From assembly GCF_001718315.1 (NCBI RefSeq), contig NZ_CP013362.1, positions 1,364,001 to 1,428,000 on the forward strand: a stretch of DNA of 64,000 nucleotides. The letters run 5' to 3'. Positions within the stretch are counted from its first letter, which is position 1; every line of letters begins with the position of its first letter. The position numbers and the translations under genes were made by a program. This document shows, piece by piece, positions 18,115 to 27,442 of the stretch. Under the pieces are notes generated by a model, which had not been told where the DNA came from, did not search any database, and worked only from the letters and a program-made list of their open reading frames with translations. The stretch comes from Burkholderia diffusa (GTDB lineage Bacteria > Pseudomonadota > Gammaproteobacteria > Burkholderiales > Burkholderiaceae).

Positions 18115-18663
18115 ATGAGCGACTCTCTCGTTTTCGTGCTGCCGGGCTACGGCAACTCCGGTCCGTTCCACTGGCAAAGCCGTTGGGAGCGTGCCGACGC
18201 GCGTTTCGTGCGCGTCGCGATGCCGGACTGGGAGCGTGCGTTCCGCAACGGCTGGTGTCTTGCGCTCGACCGCGCGGTCGAGGCCGCACCGGGCCCCGTG
18301 ACGATCGCCGCGCATAGCCTCGGCACGCTGACCACCGCGTGGTGGGCGACCCGCTACGCGCGGCCGGCCGCGCTCGCGAAGGTGCGCGGCGCGTTGCTCG
18401 TGGCGTTGCCCGACCCGGCCGGAGCGGCGTTTCCGGCCGACGCGCACGGTTTCGGGCCGGTGCCGCACGAGCGCCTGCCATTTCCCACCTGCGTGGTTGC
18501 AAGCAGCGACGATCCGTACGGTTCGATCGCGTTCGCGCGCGGCTGCGCGCGCGCGTGGGGCAGTGCGTTCCATGATCTCGGCCCGCGCGGCCACATCAAC
18601 GCGGACAGCGGGCTAGGCGACTGGCCCGATGCGCGCGGCTGGCTCGATGCGCTTGCGCGCTAG
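18115..18663 (+). CDS. RBBP9/YdeN-family alpha/beta hydrolase
   Basis: A 182-residue serine hydrolase. It starts with the family LPGYGNSGPFHWQ strand-turn, carries the nucleophile in IAAHSLGTL, the acidic residue near ASSDDPYG and the catalytic His in GHINADSGLGDWP. These are the landmarks of the RBBP9/YdeN (DUF1749-like) family of small cytoplasmic esterases. The gene appears to stand alone and is convergent with the CoA-transferase gene 97 bases downstream. The substrate is unknown. Confidence 0.85.
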   Translation: MSDSLVFVLPGYGNSGPFHWQSRWERADARFVRVAMPDWERAFRNGWCLALDRAVEAAPGPVTIAAHSLGTLTTAWWATRYARPAALAKVRGALLVALPDPAGAAFPADAHGFGPVPHERLPFPTCVVASSDDPYGSIAFARGCARAWGSAFHDLGPRGHINADSGLGDWPDARGWLDALAR

Positions 18664-18760
18664 CCGCTGACAGCCGATCCATCGATCCGACGGCGTCCGC
18701 CTGCGCGCTGGAACGCCGACGCGTGCCGGGCAGGCATGGCGGCGCGCTCGCCCGGACGGT

Positions 18761-19981
18761 TCAGATCGCCTGCTTCGCCTTCAGCGCCGCAATGCGCGCG
18801 TCGTCGTAGCCGAGCATGTCGCGCAGTACGTCCACCGTTTGTGCGCCGAGCAGCGGCGGGGCGGTGCGCGCATCGGGCGGTGTCGCACTCATCCGGATCG
18901 GATTGCGCACGAGCTTCACGTCCGCGCCGCACGGGTGCGGCAGCGTCACCTGCATTCCGCGCGCGACCACCTGCTCGTTGTCGAACACCTCGTCGAGTTC
19001 GTTGATCGGCCCGCACGGCACACCGGCCGCTTCGAGCGCGCCGATCCAGTCGGCCTTCGCGCGCGTCTTCACCATCTCCGCGAGGATCGGCACGAGCGTG
19101 TCGCGATGGCGCACGCGCGACGGGTTCGTCGCGAACCGTTCGTCGTCGGCCAGCTCGGGCCGGCCGCCGGCCTCGACGAACTTGCGGAACTGCCCGTCGT
19201 TGCCGACCGCGACGATGATCCAGCCGTCGCTCGTCTGGAACGTCTGGTACGGCACGATGTTCGGGTGCGCGTTGCCCCAGCGCACCGGCGGCTTGCCGCT
19301 CGCGAGGAAGTTGGTGTTCATGTTCGCGAGCAGCGCGACCTGCACGTCGAGCAGCGCCATGTCGATGTGCTGGCCTTCGCCCGTGCGGTCGCGGTGCGCT
19401 AGCGCGGCGAGCACCGCGATCGTCGAGTAGAGGCCCGTCGCGAGATCGGCGATCGCGACGCCGGCCTTCTGCGGGCCGCCGCCCGGCTCGCTGTCGCGCT
19501 CGCCGGTGATGCTCATGAAACCGCCGATTCCCTGGACGATGAAGTCGTAGCCCGCGCGGTGCGCGTACGGGCCCGTCTGACCGAAGCCCGTGACCGAGCA
19601 GTAGACGAGATCGGGTTTCACCGCGCGCAGCGACTCGTAATCGAGGCCGTACTTCTTCAATTGCCCGACCTTGTAGTTCTCGAGCACGACGTCGCTCTGC
19701 GCCGCGAGTTCGCGCACGATCTGCTGGCCTTCGGGCGTCGCGATGTCGACCGTCACCGACCGCTTGTTGCGGTTCGCCGCGAGGTAGTACGCGGCTTCCG
19801 CCGTATCGGCGCCGTTCGCGTCCTTCAGGTACGGCGGCCCCCAGTGGCGCGTATCGTCGCCGGCGCCGGGGCGCTCGACCTTGATCACGTCCGCGCCGAA
19901 GTCGGCGAGCGTCTGCGCGCACCAAGGGCCCGCGAGCACGCGGGTCAGGTCAAGCACGCGGATATGGCTCAGGGCACCCAT
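18761..19981 (-). CDS. Class III CoA-transferase (CaiB/BaiF family)
   Basis: A 406-residue CoA-transferase. The N-terminal LSHIRVLDLTRVLAGPWC..L.DFGADVIKVERP segment is diagnostic, and the expected catalytic Asp lies in VAIADLATGLYS; GRPELADDERFATNP and GVPCGPIN are further landmarks. It moves CoA between carboxylic acids. The start at 19981 follows AAGGAG on the minus strand. It stands alone, convergent with the RBBP9-like hydrolase and divergent from alaS, so its acid substrate cannot be inferred. Confidence 0.92.
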   Translation of the reverse strand: MGALSHIRVLDLTRVLAGPWCAQTLADFGADVIKVERPGAGDDTRHWGPPYLKDANGADTAEAAYYLAANRNKRSVTVDIATPEGQQIVRELAAQSDVVLENYKVGQLKKYGLDYESLRAVKPDLVYCSVTGFGQTGPYAHRAGYDFIVQGIGGFMSITGERDSEPGGGPQKAGVAIADLATGLYSTIAVLAALAHRDRTGEGQHIDMALLDVQVALLANMNTNFLASGKPPVRWGNAHPNIVPYQTFQTSDGWIIVAVGNDGQFRKFVEAGGRPELADDERFATNPSRVRHRDTLVPILAEMVKTRAKADWIGALEAAGVPCGPINELDEVFDNEQVVARGMQVTLPHPCGADVKLVRNPIRMSATPPDARTAPPLLGAQTVDVLRDMLGYDDARIAALKAKQAI

Positions 19982-20129
19982 CGTCGAATCGTCTCCTTTC
20001 ATGGCTCGCCCGGCCGGGGCAAGACGGATTGTCATGGCGAGCATCTTAAGGCGAATCGGTCGCGCCGGTGGCCCAGCCCGGTCGTCCGGCGCGCCGGGCC
20101 GCTGCCGTCTGGGGCGCCGATCTGTATCG

Positions 20130-20135
20130 TATAAT
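20130..20135 (+). promoter_or_regulatory. Candidate -10 box for alaS
   Basis: A perfect TATAAT lies about 85 bases upstream of the alaS start codon. The -35 region is weak. A leader of about 80 bases is implied. Confidence 0.5.
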
Positions 20136-20220
20136 CGACCGTTTACGATATTTGCCCGCCGTGCGTCCGCGAGGACGGCCGGCGTTTGAAGCCGTCTCAG
20201 CCAGACATTCCCCGCACGCC

Positions 20221-22845
20221 ATGAAAGCTGCCGAAATCCGCGAGAAATTCCTCAAATTCTTCGAATCGAAGGGCCACACGATCGTCCGCTCGTCGAGCCT
20301 CGTGCCCGGTAACGACCCCACGCTGATGTTCACGAACTCGGGCATGGTCCAGTTCAAGGACGTGTTCCTCGGCACGGACCCGCGTCCGTACTCGCGCGCC
20401 ACCACGGCGCAGCGCAGCGTGCGCGCGGGCGGCAAGCACAACGACCTCGAGAACGTCGGCTACACGGCGCGCCACCACACCTTCTTCGAGATGCTCGGCA
20501 ACTTCTCGTTCGGCGACTACTTCAAGCACGACGCGATCAAGTTCGCGTGGGAGCTGCTGACCACGGTCTACATGCTGCCGAAGGAAAAGCTGTGGGTTAC
20601 CGTCTACCAGGAAGACGACGAAGCGTACGACATCTGGGCGAAGGAAGTCGGCGTTCCGACCGAGCGGATCATCCGCATCGGCGACAACAAGGGCGCGCGT
20701 TACGCGTCGGACAACTTCTGGACGATGGGCGACACGGGCCCGTGCGGCCCGTGCACGGAAATCTTCTACGACCACGGCCCGGACGTGTGGGGCGGCCCGC
20801 CGGGGTCTCCGGAAGAAGACGGCGACCGCTACATCGAGATCTGGAACCTCGTGTTCATGCAGTTCAACCGCGACGCGCAGGGCAACATGACGCGCCTGCC
20901 GAAGCAGTCGGTCGACACCGGCATGGGCCTCGAGCGCCTCGCCGCGGTGCTGCAGCACGTGCACAGCAACTACGAGATCGACCTGTTCCAGAACCTGATC
21001 AAGGCCGCCGCGCGCGTGACCGAGATCAGCGACCTGAACAACAACTCGCTGAAGGTGATCGCCGATCACATCCGCGCGTGCTCGTTCCTGATCGTCGACG
21101 GCGTGATCCCCGGCAACGAAGGCCGCGGCTACGTGCTGCGCCGCATCGTGCGCCGTGCAATCCGCCACGGCTACAAGCTCGGTCGCAAGGGCTCGTTCTT
21201 CCACATGCTGGTGGCCGACCTCGTCGCCGAGATGGGCGCCGCGTACCCGGAACTGAAGGAAGCCGAACAGCGCGTGACGGACGTGCTGCGTCAGGAAGAG
21301 GAGCGCTTCTTCGAAACGATCGAGCACGGGATGTCGATCCTCGAGGCCGCGCTGGCGGATGTCGAGGCGAAGGGCGGCAAGGTGCTCGACGGCGAACTCG
21401 CGTTCAAGCTGCACGACACGTACGGCTTCCCGCTCGACCTCACGGCCGACGTGTGCCGCGAGCGCGGGATGACGGTCGACGAGCCGGCGTTCGACGACGC
21501 GATGGCACGCCAGCGCGAGCAGGCGCGCGCGGCCGGCAAGTTCAAGGCCACGCAGGGTCTCGAATACTCGGGCGCGAAGACCACCTTCCACGGCTACGAG
21601 GAAATCGCGTTCGACGACGCGAAGGTCGTCGCGCTGTACGTCGACGGTTCGGCCGTCAACGAAGTGAAGCACGGCCAGGATGCGGTCGTGGTGCTCGACC
21701 ACACGCCGTTCTACGCGGAATCGGGCGGCCAGGTCGGCGATCAGGGCGTGCTCGCGAATGCCGCCACGCGCTTCGCGGTGGCCGACACGCTGAAGGTGCA
21801 GGCCGACGTGATCGGCCACCACGGCACGCTCGAACAGGGCACGCTCAAGGTCGGCGACGTGCTGCGCGCGGAAATCGACGCGCAGCGCCGCGCGCGCACG
21901 CAGCGCAATCACTCGGCCACCCACCTGATGCACAAGGCGCTGCGCGAAGTGCTCGGCGCGCACGTGCAGCAGAAGGGTTCGCTCGTCGACGCGGAGAAAA
22001 CCCGTTTCGACTTCGCGCACAACGCGCCGATGACCGACGACGAAATCCGTCGCGTCGAGCAGATCGTCAACAATGAAATCCTAGCGAACGCGCCGGGCAT
22101 CGTGCGCGTGATGCCGTACGACGAAGCGGTGAAGGGCGGCGCGATGGCGCTGTTCGGCGAAAAGTACGGCGACGAAGTGCGCGTGCTCGACCTCGGCTTC
22201 TCGCGCGAGCTGTGCGGCGGCACGCACGTGCACCGCACCGGCGACATCGGTTTCTTCAAGATCGTCGTCGAAGGCGGCGTCGCGGCCGGCATCCGCCGCG
22301 TCGAGGCGATCACCGGCGACAATGCCGTGCGTTACGTGCAGGAGCTGGATGCACGTGTCAACGAAGCGGCGGCCGCGCTGAAAGCGCAACCGTCGGAGCT
22401 CACGCAGCGCATCGCGCAGGTGCAGGACCAGGTGAAGTCGCTCGAGAAGGAACTGGGCGCGCTGAAGTCGAAGCTCGCTTCGAGCCAGGGCGACGAGCTC
22501 GCGCAACAGGCGGTCGAAATCGGCGGCGTGTACGTGCTGGCCGCGACGCTCGACGGCGCGGATGCAAAGACGCTGCGCGAGACGGTCGACAAGCTGAAGG
22601 ACAAGCTGAAGAGCGCGGCGATCGTGCTGGCGGCCGTCGAAGGCGGCAAGGTCAGCCTGATCGCGGGCGTCACGCAAGAGGCGAGCAAGAAGGTCAAGGC
22701 CGGCGAACTCGTGAACTTCGTCGCGCAGCAGGTGGGCGGCAAGGGCGGCGGCCGTCCGGACATGGCGCAGGCAGGCGGTACGGAACCGGCGAATCTGCCG
22801 GGCGCGCTGGCAGGCGTGAAGGGCTGGATCGAAGAGCGTCTTTGA
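20221..22845 (+). CDS. alaS: Alanyl-tRNA synthetase
   Basis: An 874-residue class II synthetase in the usual domain order: catalytic domain from [19 protein letters not shown], tRNA-binding region, editing domain with the Zn-binding HSATHLMH and the C..CGGTHV motif, and a C-terminal oligomerisation/DHHA1 part. It charges tRNA-Ala and clears mischarged Ser and Gly. The start at 20221 fits the family N-terminus. The open frame continues upstream, but there it has no similarity to the enzyme. A strong terminator follows. Confidence 0.98.
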   Translation: MKAAEIREKFLKFFESKGHTIVRSSSLVPGNDPTLMFTNSGMVQFKDVFLGTDPRPYSRATTAQRSVRAGGKHNDLENVGYTARHHTFFEMLGNFSFGDYFKHDAIKFAWELLTTVYMLPKEKLWVTVYQEDDEAYDIWAKEVGVPTERIIRIGDNKGARYASDNFWTMGDTGPCGPCTEIFYDHGPDVWGGPPGSPEEDGDRYIEIWNLVFMQFNRDAQGNMTRLPKQSVDTGMGLERLAAVLQHVHSNYEIDLFQNLIKAAARVTEISDLNNNSLKVIADHIRACSFLIVDGVIPGNEGRGYVLRRIVRRAIRHGYKLGRKGSFFHMLVADLVAEMGAAYPELKEAEQRVTDVLRQEEERFFETIEHGMSILEAALADVEAKGGKVLDGELAFKLHDTYGFPLDLTADVCRERGMTVDEPAFDDAMARQREQARAAGKFKATQGLEYSGAKTTFHGYEEIAFDDAKVVALYVDGSAVNEVKHGQDAVVVLDHTPFYAESGGQVGDQGVLANAATRFAVADTLKVQADVIGHHGTLEQGTLKVGDVLRAEIDAQRRARTQRNHSATHLMHKALREVLGAHVQQKGSLVDAEKTRFDFAHNAPMTDDEIRRVEQIVNNEILANAPGIVRVMPYDEAVKGGAMALFGEKYGDEVRVLDLGFSRELCGGTHVHRTGDIGFFKIVVEGGVAAGIRRVEAITGDNAVRYVQELDARVNEAAAALKAQPSELTQRIAQVQDQVKSLEKELGALKSKLASSQGDELAQQAVEIGGVYVLAATLDGADAKTLRETVDKLKDKLKSAAIVLAAVEGGKVSLIAGVTQEASKKVKAGELVNFVAQQVGGKGGGRPDMAQAGGTEPANLPGALAGVKGWIEERL

Positions 22846-22894
22846 TCGTCATGGTTGATGCGATGCGGTCTTGCTGACCCCTCGCAGCACACGA

Positions 22895-22938
22895 AAAAAC
22901 AACCCGATCGGCGGTGGCCGGTCGGGTTGTTTTGTTTT
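22895..22938 (+). terminator. Rho-independent terminator after alaS
   Basis: A 10-base stem (22898-22907 with 22922-22931) extended by an inner CGGC/GCCG pairing, followed by TTGTTTTTG. A-runs on the left side may let it act on the leftward LysR gene as well. Confidence 0.9.
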
Positions 22939-22984
22939 TGCCGGTGCGCAGAATGAGCGCGTGCCGGCCAACTCCACCGCAGAA

Positions 22985-23902
22985 TCAGGCCGGTAATGCC
23001 GTCGCTGGCAACGTGGGCGCATCCCCTGACTGCCGCGCGGCATCGCCGAGCGCATCGCGCAGCGCGGCCAGCGCCGCCGACGCGTAACCGTGCCGCCACG
23101 CGAGCAGCGTGTCGATGCCTTCGAGTTCCGCGATCGTGTGGGCGGTTACGTTGCCGGTCTCGGGTTGAAGCTCGAGCACCGAGCGCGGCGCGACCGCGAT
23201 GCCCGCGCCGGCCGCCACGCACGCGACGATCGCGTGATACGAACCCAGTTCGAGCACGCGCGCGGGCTGCATTCCATGTGCCGCATACCATCGTTCGACG
23301 TATTTCCGGTACGTGCAGCCGCGCTCGAACGCAATCAGCGTCGGGAGGATCACGTCGCGCGGCGTGCGCACCGGCGGATGGCCGCGCGGCGTCAGCAGCA
23401 CCAGGTCCTCGCGGAAGATCGGCACCGTCTCGAACGTGTCGGGCAGCGTGTCCGGTTCCGGCGGCCGGGCGAACAGCGCCGCGTCGATCTCGAAGTCGCG
23501 CACCTTGTCGATCAGCCAGCCGGTCGTACCGGTCACGAGTTCCAGCGATACGTTGGGCCACGCATGGTGATAGCGCGCGAGCACGGTCGGCAGCCGGCTC
23601 GCGGCCGTGCTTTCCATCGTGCCGAGCCGCAGCCGCCCGCGCGGCGTGTCCTCGCGCACCGCGTCGCGCGCCTCGTCGGCAAGCTCAAGCAGCCGCTCCG
23701 CGTACGGCAGCAGCGTGTGCCCGGCCGGCGTCAGCACGAGCCGGCGGCCGTCGCGCACGAACAGCGCCGCGCCGAGCTCCTCCTCGAGCTGCTTGATGCG
23801 CGTCGTCACGTTCGACTGCACGCGATTGAGCTTCGCCGCCGCGCGCGTGACGCCGTTCTCACGCACGACGGCCCGGAAAATCGCCAGCGCCGCCAGGTCC
23901 AT
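22985..23902 (-). CDS. LysR-family regulator, divergent from MFS transporter
   Basis: A 305-residue LysR protein with the helix-turn-helix in VRENGVTRAAAKLNRVQSNVTTRIKQLEEELGAALF and an effector domain with the WPNVSLELVTG and DFEIDAALFARP landmarks. It is divergent from the YbfB-type MFS gene across 124 bases that contain a long inverted repeat (23926-23952), the expected place for a LysR operator. It most likely activates or represses that transporter. Confidence 0.92.
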   Translation of the reverse strand: MDLAALAIFRAVVRENGVTRAAAKLNRVQSNVTTRIKQLEEELGAALFVRDGRRLVLTPAGHTLLPYAERLLELADEARDAVREDTPRGRLRLGTMESTAASRLPTVLARYHHAWPNVSLELVTGTTGWLIDKVRDFEIDAALFARPPEPDTLPDTFETVPIFREDLVLLTPRGHPPVRTPRDVILPTLIAFERGCTYRKYVERWYAAHGMQPARVLELGSYHAIVACVAAGAGIAVAPRSVLELQPETGNVTAHTIAELEGIDTLLAWRHGYASAALAALRDALGDAARQSGDAPTLPATALPA

Positions 23903-23925
23903 GATTCTCTCCGTGCGATGGTTGG

Positions 23926-23952
23926 ATTCTCAATTATTCATTTTTCGAGAAT
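23926..23952. promoter_or_regulatory. Inverted repeat between LysR and MFS genes
   Basis: ATTCTC and GAGAAT arms are separated by a 15-base AT-rich spacer containing TTATTCATTTTTC. The element is centred in the divergent intergenic region, 24 bases from the LysR start codon. It is the best candidate for the LysR binding site. Confidence 0.5.
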
Positions 23953-24026
23953 GATTGGTCAAGCTACGATACGAGCAATCCGACTCCCGTTCCGGCCGTT
24001 GCGCAAACCGCGCGGCCCATGCCGCC

Positions 24027-25283
24027 ATGTCCCGTTCCGATGCTCCAAGCGCCGCCGACGTACACCTGTCCGATGACGCCGACCGCCGCGCTCGCGCGGC
24101 CGCGCTTGCCTGCATGATCGGGCTCGCCGTCGCGCTCGGCGTCGGCCGTTTCGCGTTCACGCCGCTGCTGCCGCTGATGCTCGCCGACGGCTCGATCGGC
24201 CTGAAGGCGGGCAGCTGGCTCGCGTCGGCGAACTACGCGGGCTATTTCGTCGGCGCGGTCAGTTGCGCGGCAGTGCGCGTCCCGCCCGCGCGGATGGTGC
24301 GCTTCGGGCTTGCGGCCACCGTGCTGCTGACCGCCGCGATGGGCATCGGTCACCTGCTGCCGGTGTGGCTCGCGGTGCGCTTCGTCGCGGGCGTCGTCAG
24401 CGCATGGACGTTCGTGTTCGTATCGCAATGGGGGCTGCGGCGGCTCGCCGAGCTGCACGCGCCAGAGTGGAGCGGGGTGATCTACGCGGGGCCCGGGGTC
24501 GGCATCGTTCTGACGGGCCTGATCGGCAGTGCACTGGCCGGCCATCGCGCGGCGCCCGGCTGGCTCGGCTTCGCGGTGTTGTCGGCGGTGCTGTCGGTCG
24601 CGATCTGGCGCACGTTCGGCGGTGGGCCCGCGGCGACGGCGGCAGGCGTAACGTCGGCAGCGCCAGTCCAGCATGCGGCGATGGACGCGGCACCGCACGA
24701 CGCGCGCCGCCATCGTGTCGACGCCGCATGGCTCGTCGTCCTGTACGGGATGCCGGGCTTCGGCTACATCATCACCGCGACGTTCCTGCCGGTGATCGCG
24801 CGCGCCGCGCTGCCGGCCGGCTCGCCGTGGCCGGATCTGTTCTGGCCGATGTTCGGCGCGGCGCTGATCGTCGGCGCGATCGCGGCCGCGCGGCTGCCTG
24901 CCCGCTGGGACAACCGGATGCTGCTCGCTGCCGGTTGCGCGACGCAGGCGCTCGGGATCGCGGCGGGAATCGTGTGGCCGAATGCGGCCGGCTTCTCGAT
25001 CGGCAGCGCGCTGCTCGGCGTGCCGTTCACCGCGATCACGCTGTTCGCGATGCGCGAGGCGCGGCGCCTGCACGGCGAACGCGCGGCCGGGCTGATGGGC
25101 TATGCGACGGCGTCGTACGGGGTCGGGCAGATTCTCGGCCCGCTCGTCGCGGCGCCGCTGACCGCGCGCTTCGGGTCGTTCTCGCCGGCGTTGTGGGTCG
25201 CGGCGGGTGCGTTGCTCGTCGGTGCCGCCGGCTTCGCGGCGACGGCGGCACGCGGGCGCGCGCAACCCGGCCGGCAACCCTGA
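24027..25283 (+). CDS. YbfB/YjiJ-family MFS transporter
   Basis: A 418-residue major-facilitator protein with about 12 hydrophobic segments and an N-terminal cytoplasmic stretch of about 25 residues. The first span carries IGLAVALGVGRFAFTPLLPLM, typical of the YbfB/YjiJ family, whose substrates are unknown. The start at 24027 was chosen because the upstream part of the frame overlaps the divergent promoter region. It is divergent from the LysR gene. Confidence 0.87.
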   Translation: MSRSDAPSAADVHLSDDADRRARAAALACMIGLAVALGVGRFAFTPLLPLMLADGSIGLKAGSWLASANYAGYFVGAVSCAAVRVPPARMVRFGLAATVLLTAAMGIGHLLPVWLAVRFVAGVVSAWTFVFVSQWGLRRLAELHAPEWSGVIYAGPGVGIVLTGLIGSALAGHRAAPGWLGFAVLSAVLSVAIWRTFGGGPAATAAGVTSAAPVQHAAMDAAPHDARRHRVDAAWLVVLYGMPGFGYIITATFLPVIARAALPAGSPWPDLFWPMFGAALIVGAIAAARLPARWDNRMLLAAGCATQALGIAAGIVWPNAAGFSIGSALLGVPFTAITLFAMREARRLHGERAAGLMGYATASYGVGQILGPLVAAPLTARFGSFSPALWVAAGALLVGAAGFAATAARGRAQPGRQP

Positions 25284-25324
25284 CATCGTCGGGGCCGGAT
25301 CGTAAGCGACGCGGGCAAACTCGC

Positions 25325-25330
25325 TAGAAT
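25325..25330 (+). promoter_or_regulatory. Candidate -10 box for the Zn-ribbon NUDIX gene
   Basis: TAGAAT lies 75 bases ahead of the NUDIX start codon, in the short gap after the MFS gene. No clear -35 is seen. Confidence 0.3.
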
Positions 25331-25404
25331 GAAGCCTTTCCCGCGCCGAGCGGGCGTGCGAGGCGGCTTGCCGGCCGCCGTCGACGCTTGCCACATCCCC
25401 ATCG

Positions 25405-25941
25405 ATGACCATCGCCGACTACCGTTTTTGCCCGCGCTGCGCGCGTCCGCTGACCGAGCGCGCCGATCCCGAACACGAGGGCGGCCGCGTCCGCCAAGCC
25501 TGCCCGGACGACGCGTGCGGCTACGTGCACTGGAACAACCCGCTGCCCGTGGTGGCCGCGATCGTCGAGCTCGACGGCAAGATCCTGCTCGCGCGCAACG
25601 CGGCCTGGCCGGAAGGGATGTTCGCGCTGATCACAGGTTTCCTGGAGAACGGCGAGACGCCCGAGGACGGCATCGCGCGCGAGGTGTTCGAGGAAACCGC
25701 GCTCAAGGCCGAGCAGGTCACGCTGGTCGGCGTCTATGAATTCATTCGCAAGAACGAACTGATCATCGCGTATCACGTACGCGCGTCGGGCACCGTCGCG
25801 CTGTCGCCGGAGCTGCTCGAATACCGGCTCGTCGATCCGCCGTTGCTGCGCCCGTGGCGCGCCGGCACCGGCTATGCGCTGGCCGACTGGATGCGCGCGC
25901 GCGGCCTCGATTTCGAATTCGTCGATCGAGCGGGGCAGTGA
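25405..25941 (+). CDS. NUDIX hydrolase with N-terminal zinc ribbon
   Basis: A 178-residue protein. Four cysteines (C9, C12, C33, C38) form a zinc ribbon like that of NudC-type NAD pyrophosphatases. The Nudix box follows at G78-x5-E84-x7-R92-E93-V94-x-E96-E97; position 99 is Ala where Gly is usual. The protein lacks the long N-terminal domain of true NudC, so it belongs to the shorter Zn-ribbon Nudix group. The substrate is uncertain; NAD(H)-like dinucleotides are possible. The thioesterase gene begins 115 bases downstream. Confidence 0.87.
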   Translation: MTIADYRFCPRCARPLTERADPEHEGGRVRQACPDDACGYVHWNNPLPVVAAIVELDGKILLARNAAWPEGMFALITGFLENGETPEDGIAREVFEETALKAEQVTLVGVYEFIRKNELIIAYHVRASGTVALSPELLEYRLVDPPLLRPWRAGTGYALADWMRARGLDFEFVDRAGQ

Positions 25942-26056
25942 CGGGCCGCGCCGCTTCCGGCATGTCACCCGCCGCGTCTGGCACGGTCGCGGCGCGGCAT
26001 CCCGCCGGCCACCGCGCGCCGTCCGCTTCGTCTTCTTCATCCTGACCGCCATCGCC

Positions 26057-26494
26057 ATGTCCGACAAGCCGCAGCCGCGTCCGCGCGACGCCTATCGCCA
26101 CTTCCTGCCGATCACGACCCGCTGGATGGACAACGACGTCTACGGGCACGTGAACAACGTCGTCTACTACAGCTACTTCGACACCGTCGTGAACGAATAC
26201 CTGATCCGCGCGGGCGTGCTCGACGTCGAGCACGGGCAGACGATCGGGCTCGTGGTCGAGACGCAGTGCAACTATTTCGCCCCGCTCGTGTTTCCGCAGT
26301 CGGTCGATGCGGGGCTGCGCGTCGCGAAGCTCGGCACGTCGAGCGTGCGCTACGAGATCGGGCTGTTCGCGGCAGGGCAAGCCGCGCCGGCCGCGCAAGG
26401 GCATTTCGTGCACGTGTACGTCGATCGCGGCACGCGCCGCCCCGTGCCGTTGCCCGACGCGCTGCGCGCGGCGCTCGAACCGCTCGCCGGCTGA
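26057..26494 (+). CDS. Hotdog-fold acyl-CoA thioesterase (4HBT family)
   Basis: A 145-residue hotdog protein. The 4-hydroxybenzoyl-CoA thioesterase-type motif WMDNDVYGHVNNVVYYSYFDTVVN contains the catalytic Asp. The start at 26057 gives the usual length with a short charged N-terminus. It ends 12 bases before livH, so it is probably the first gene of the Liv-type ABC operon, which suggests the transported compound is a carboxylic acid handled as a CoA ester. That link is inference. Confidence 0.85.
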   Translation: MSDKPQPRPRDAYRHFLPITTRWMDNDVYGHVNNVVYYSYFDTVVNEYLIRAGVLDVEHGQTIGLVVETQCNYFAPLVFPQSVDAGLRVAKLGTSSVRYEIGLFAAGQAAPAAQGHFVHVYVDRGTRRPVPLPDALRAALEPLAG

Positions 26495-26506
26495 CAGGGG
26501 CCACCG

Positions 26507-27442
26507 GTGCACGCGTTCGCGCTCCAGGCGTTCAACGGCCTCAGCTACGGGTTGCTGCTGTTCATGCTGTCGGCCGGCCTTACGCTGATCTTCAGCGTGC
26601 AGGGCGTGCTCAACTTCGCCCACGCGAGCTTCTACATGCTCGGTGCATACATTGGATACAGCATCGCGGCCCGCGCGGGTTTCTGGCCCGCGCTCGCGCT
26701 CGCGCCGATCGTGGTCGGGTTGCTCGGCGCCGGCTGCGAGCGCTGGCTGCTGCGCCGCGTACAGCCGCACGGGCACACGAGCGAACTGCTGCTGACCTTC
26801 GGGCTCGCGTACCTGATCGGCGAGGGCGCGAAACTCCTGTGGGGTCTCGCGCCGCTGCCTGCCCCGGTGCCGCCGCTGTTCGACGGTGCGCCCGTGACCG
26901 TGTTCGGCCTCGCGCTGCCGCGCTACCGGCTCTTCATGATGGCGATGTCCACGGCGATGCTGGCCGCACTCGGCGCGCTGCTGCGCGCGTCGCGCATCGG
27001 GCTCGTCGTGCGCGCCGCGCTCACGCACCGCGCGGCTGTCGAAGCGCTCGGCTACGACGTGCCGCGCGTGATGACGGGACTGTTCGGCGCGGGCACCGCG
27101 CTCGCGGCACTGGCCGGCGTGATCGGCGCGCCGCTTGCGGTGATCGAACCGGCGCTGGCCGAGACCGTCGGGTCGGTGGTGTTCGCGGTCGTCGTGATCG
27201 GCGGGCTCGGCTCGCTCGGCGGCGCGTTCGTCGCGTCGCTCGCGGTTGGCTTCGCGCAGACCTTCGCGGCGTCCAGCGACACGTCGCTGCGCGACCTCGC
27301 GCAATGGTCCGGCGTCGCGCTGCCCGATCGCGTCGCTGCCGTGTCGATCGCTCAGCTCGCACCGTTGGTCCCGTACCTGCTGCTCGTCGCGGTGCTGGTC
27401 GCCCGTCCGCGCGGACTGTTCGGCGAGCGTGTCGATGGCTAG
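26507..27442 (+). CDS. Branched-chain amino acid-type ABC permease (LivH family)
   Basis: A 311-residue inner-membrane permease with about eight hydrophobic segments. The N-terminal FNGLSYGLLLFMLSAGLTLIFSVQGVLNFAHASFYMLGAY segment and the GGLGSLGGAFVASLAVGF coupling region are diagnostic of LivH. It uses a GTG start. The stop overlaps the next start (27435). In this operon there is no substrate-binding protein gene, so how substrate is delivered to the permease pair is open. Confidence 0.92.
   Translation: MHAFALQAFNGLSYGLLLFMLSAGLTLIFSVQGVLNFAHASFYMLGAYIGYSIAARAGFWPALALAPIVVGLLGAGCERWLLRRVQPHGHTSELLLTFGLAYLIGEGAKLLWGLAPLPAPVPPLFDGAPVTVFGLALPRYRLFMMAMSTAMLAALGALLRASRIGLVVRAALTHRAAVEALGYDVPRVMTGLFGAGTALAALAGVIGAPLAVIEPALAETVGSVVFAVVVIGGLGSLGGAFVASLAVGFAQTFAASSDTSLRDLAQWSGVALPDRVAAVSIAQLAPLVPYLLLVAVLVARPRGLFGERVDG

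Noticed and set aside
20197-22020. A 607-codon minus-strand open frame opposite alaS
   Set aside because: alaS is unmistakable on the plus strand with all its motifs, and the antisense product shows only low-complexity Arg, His and Val.
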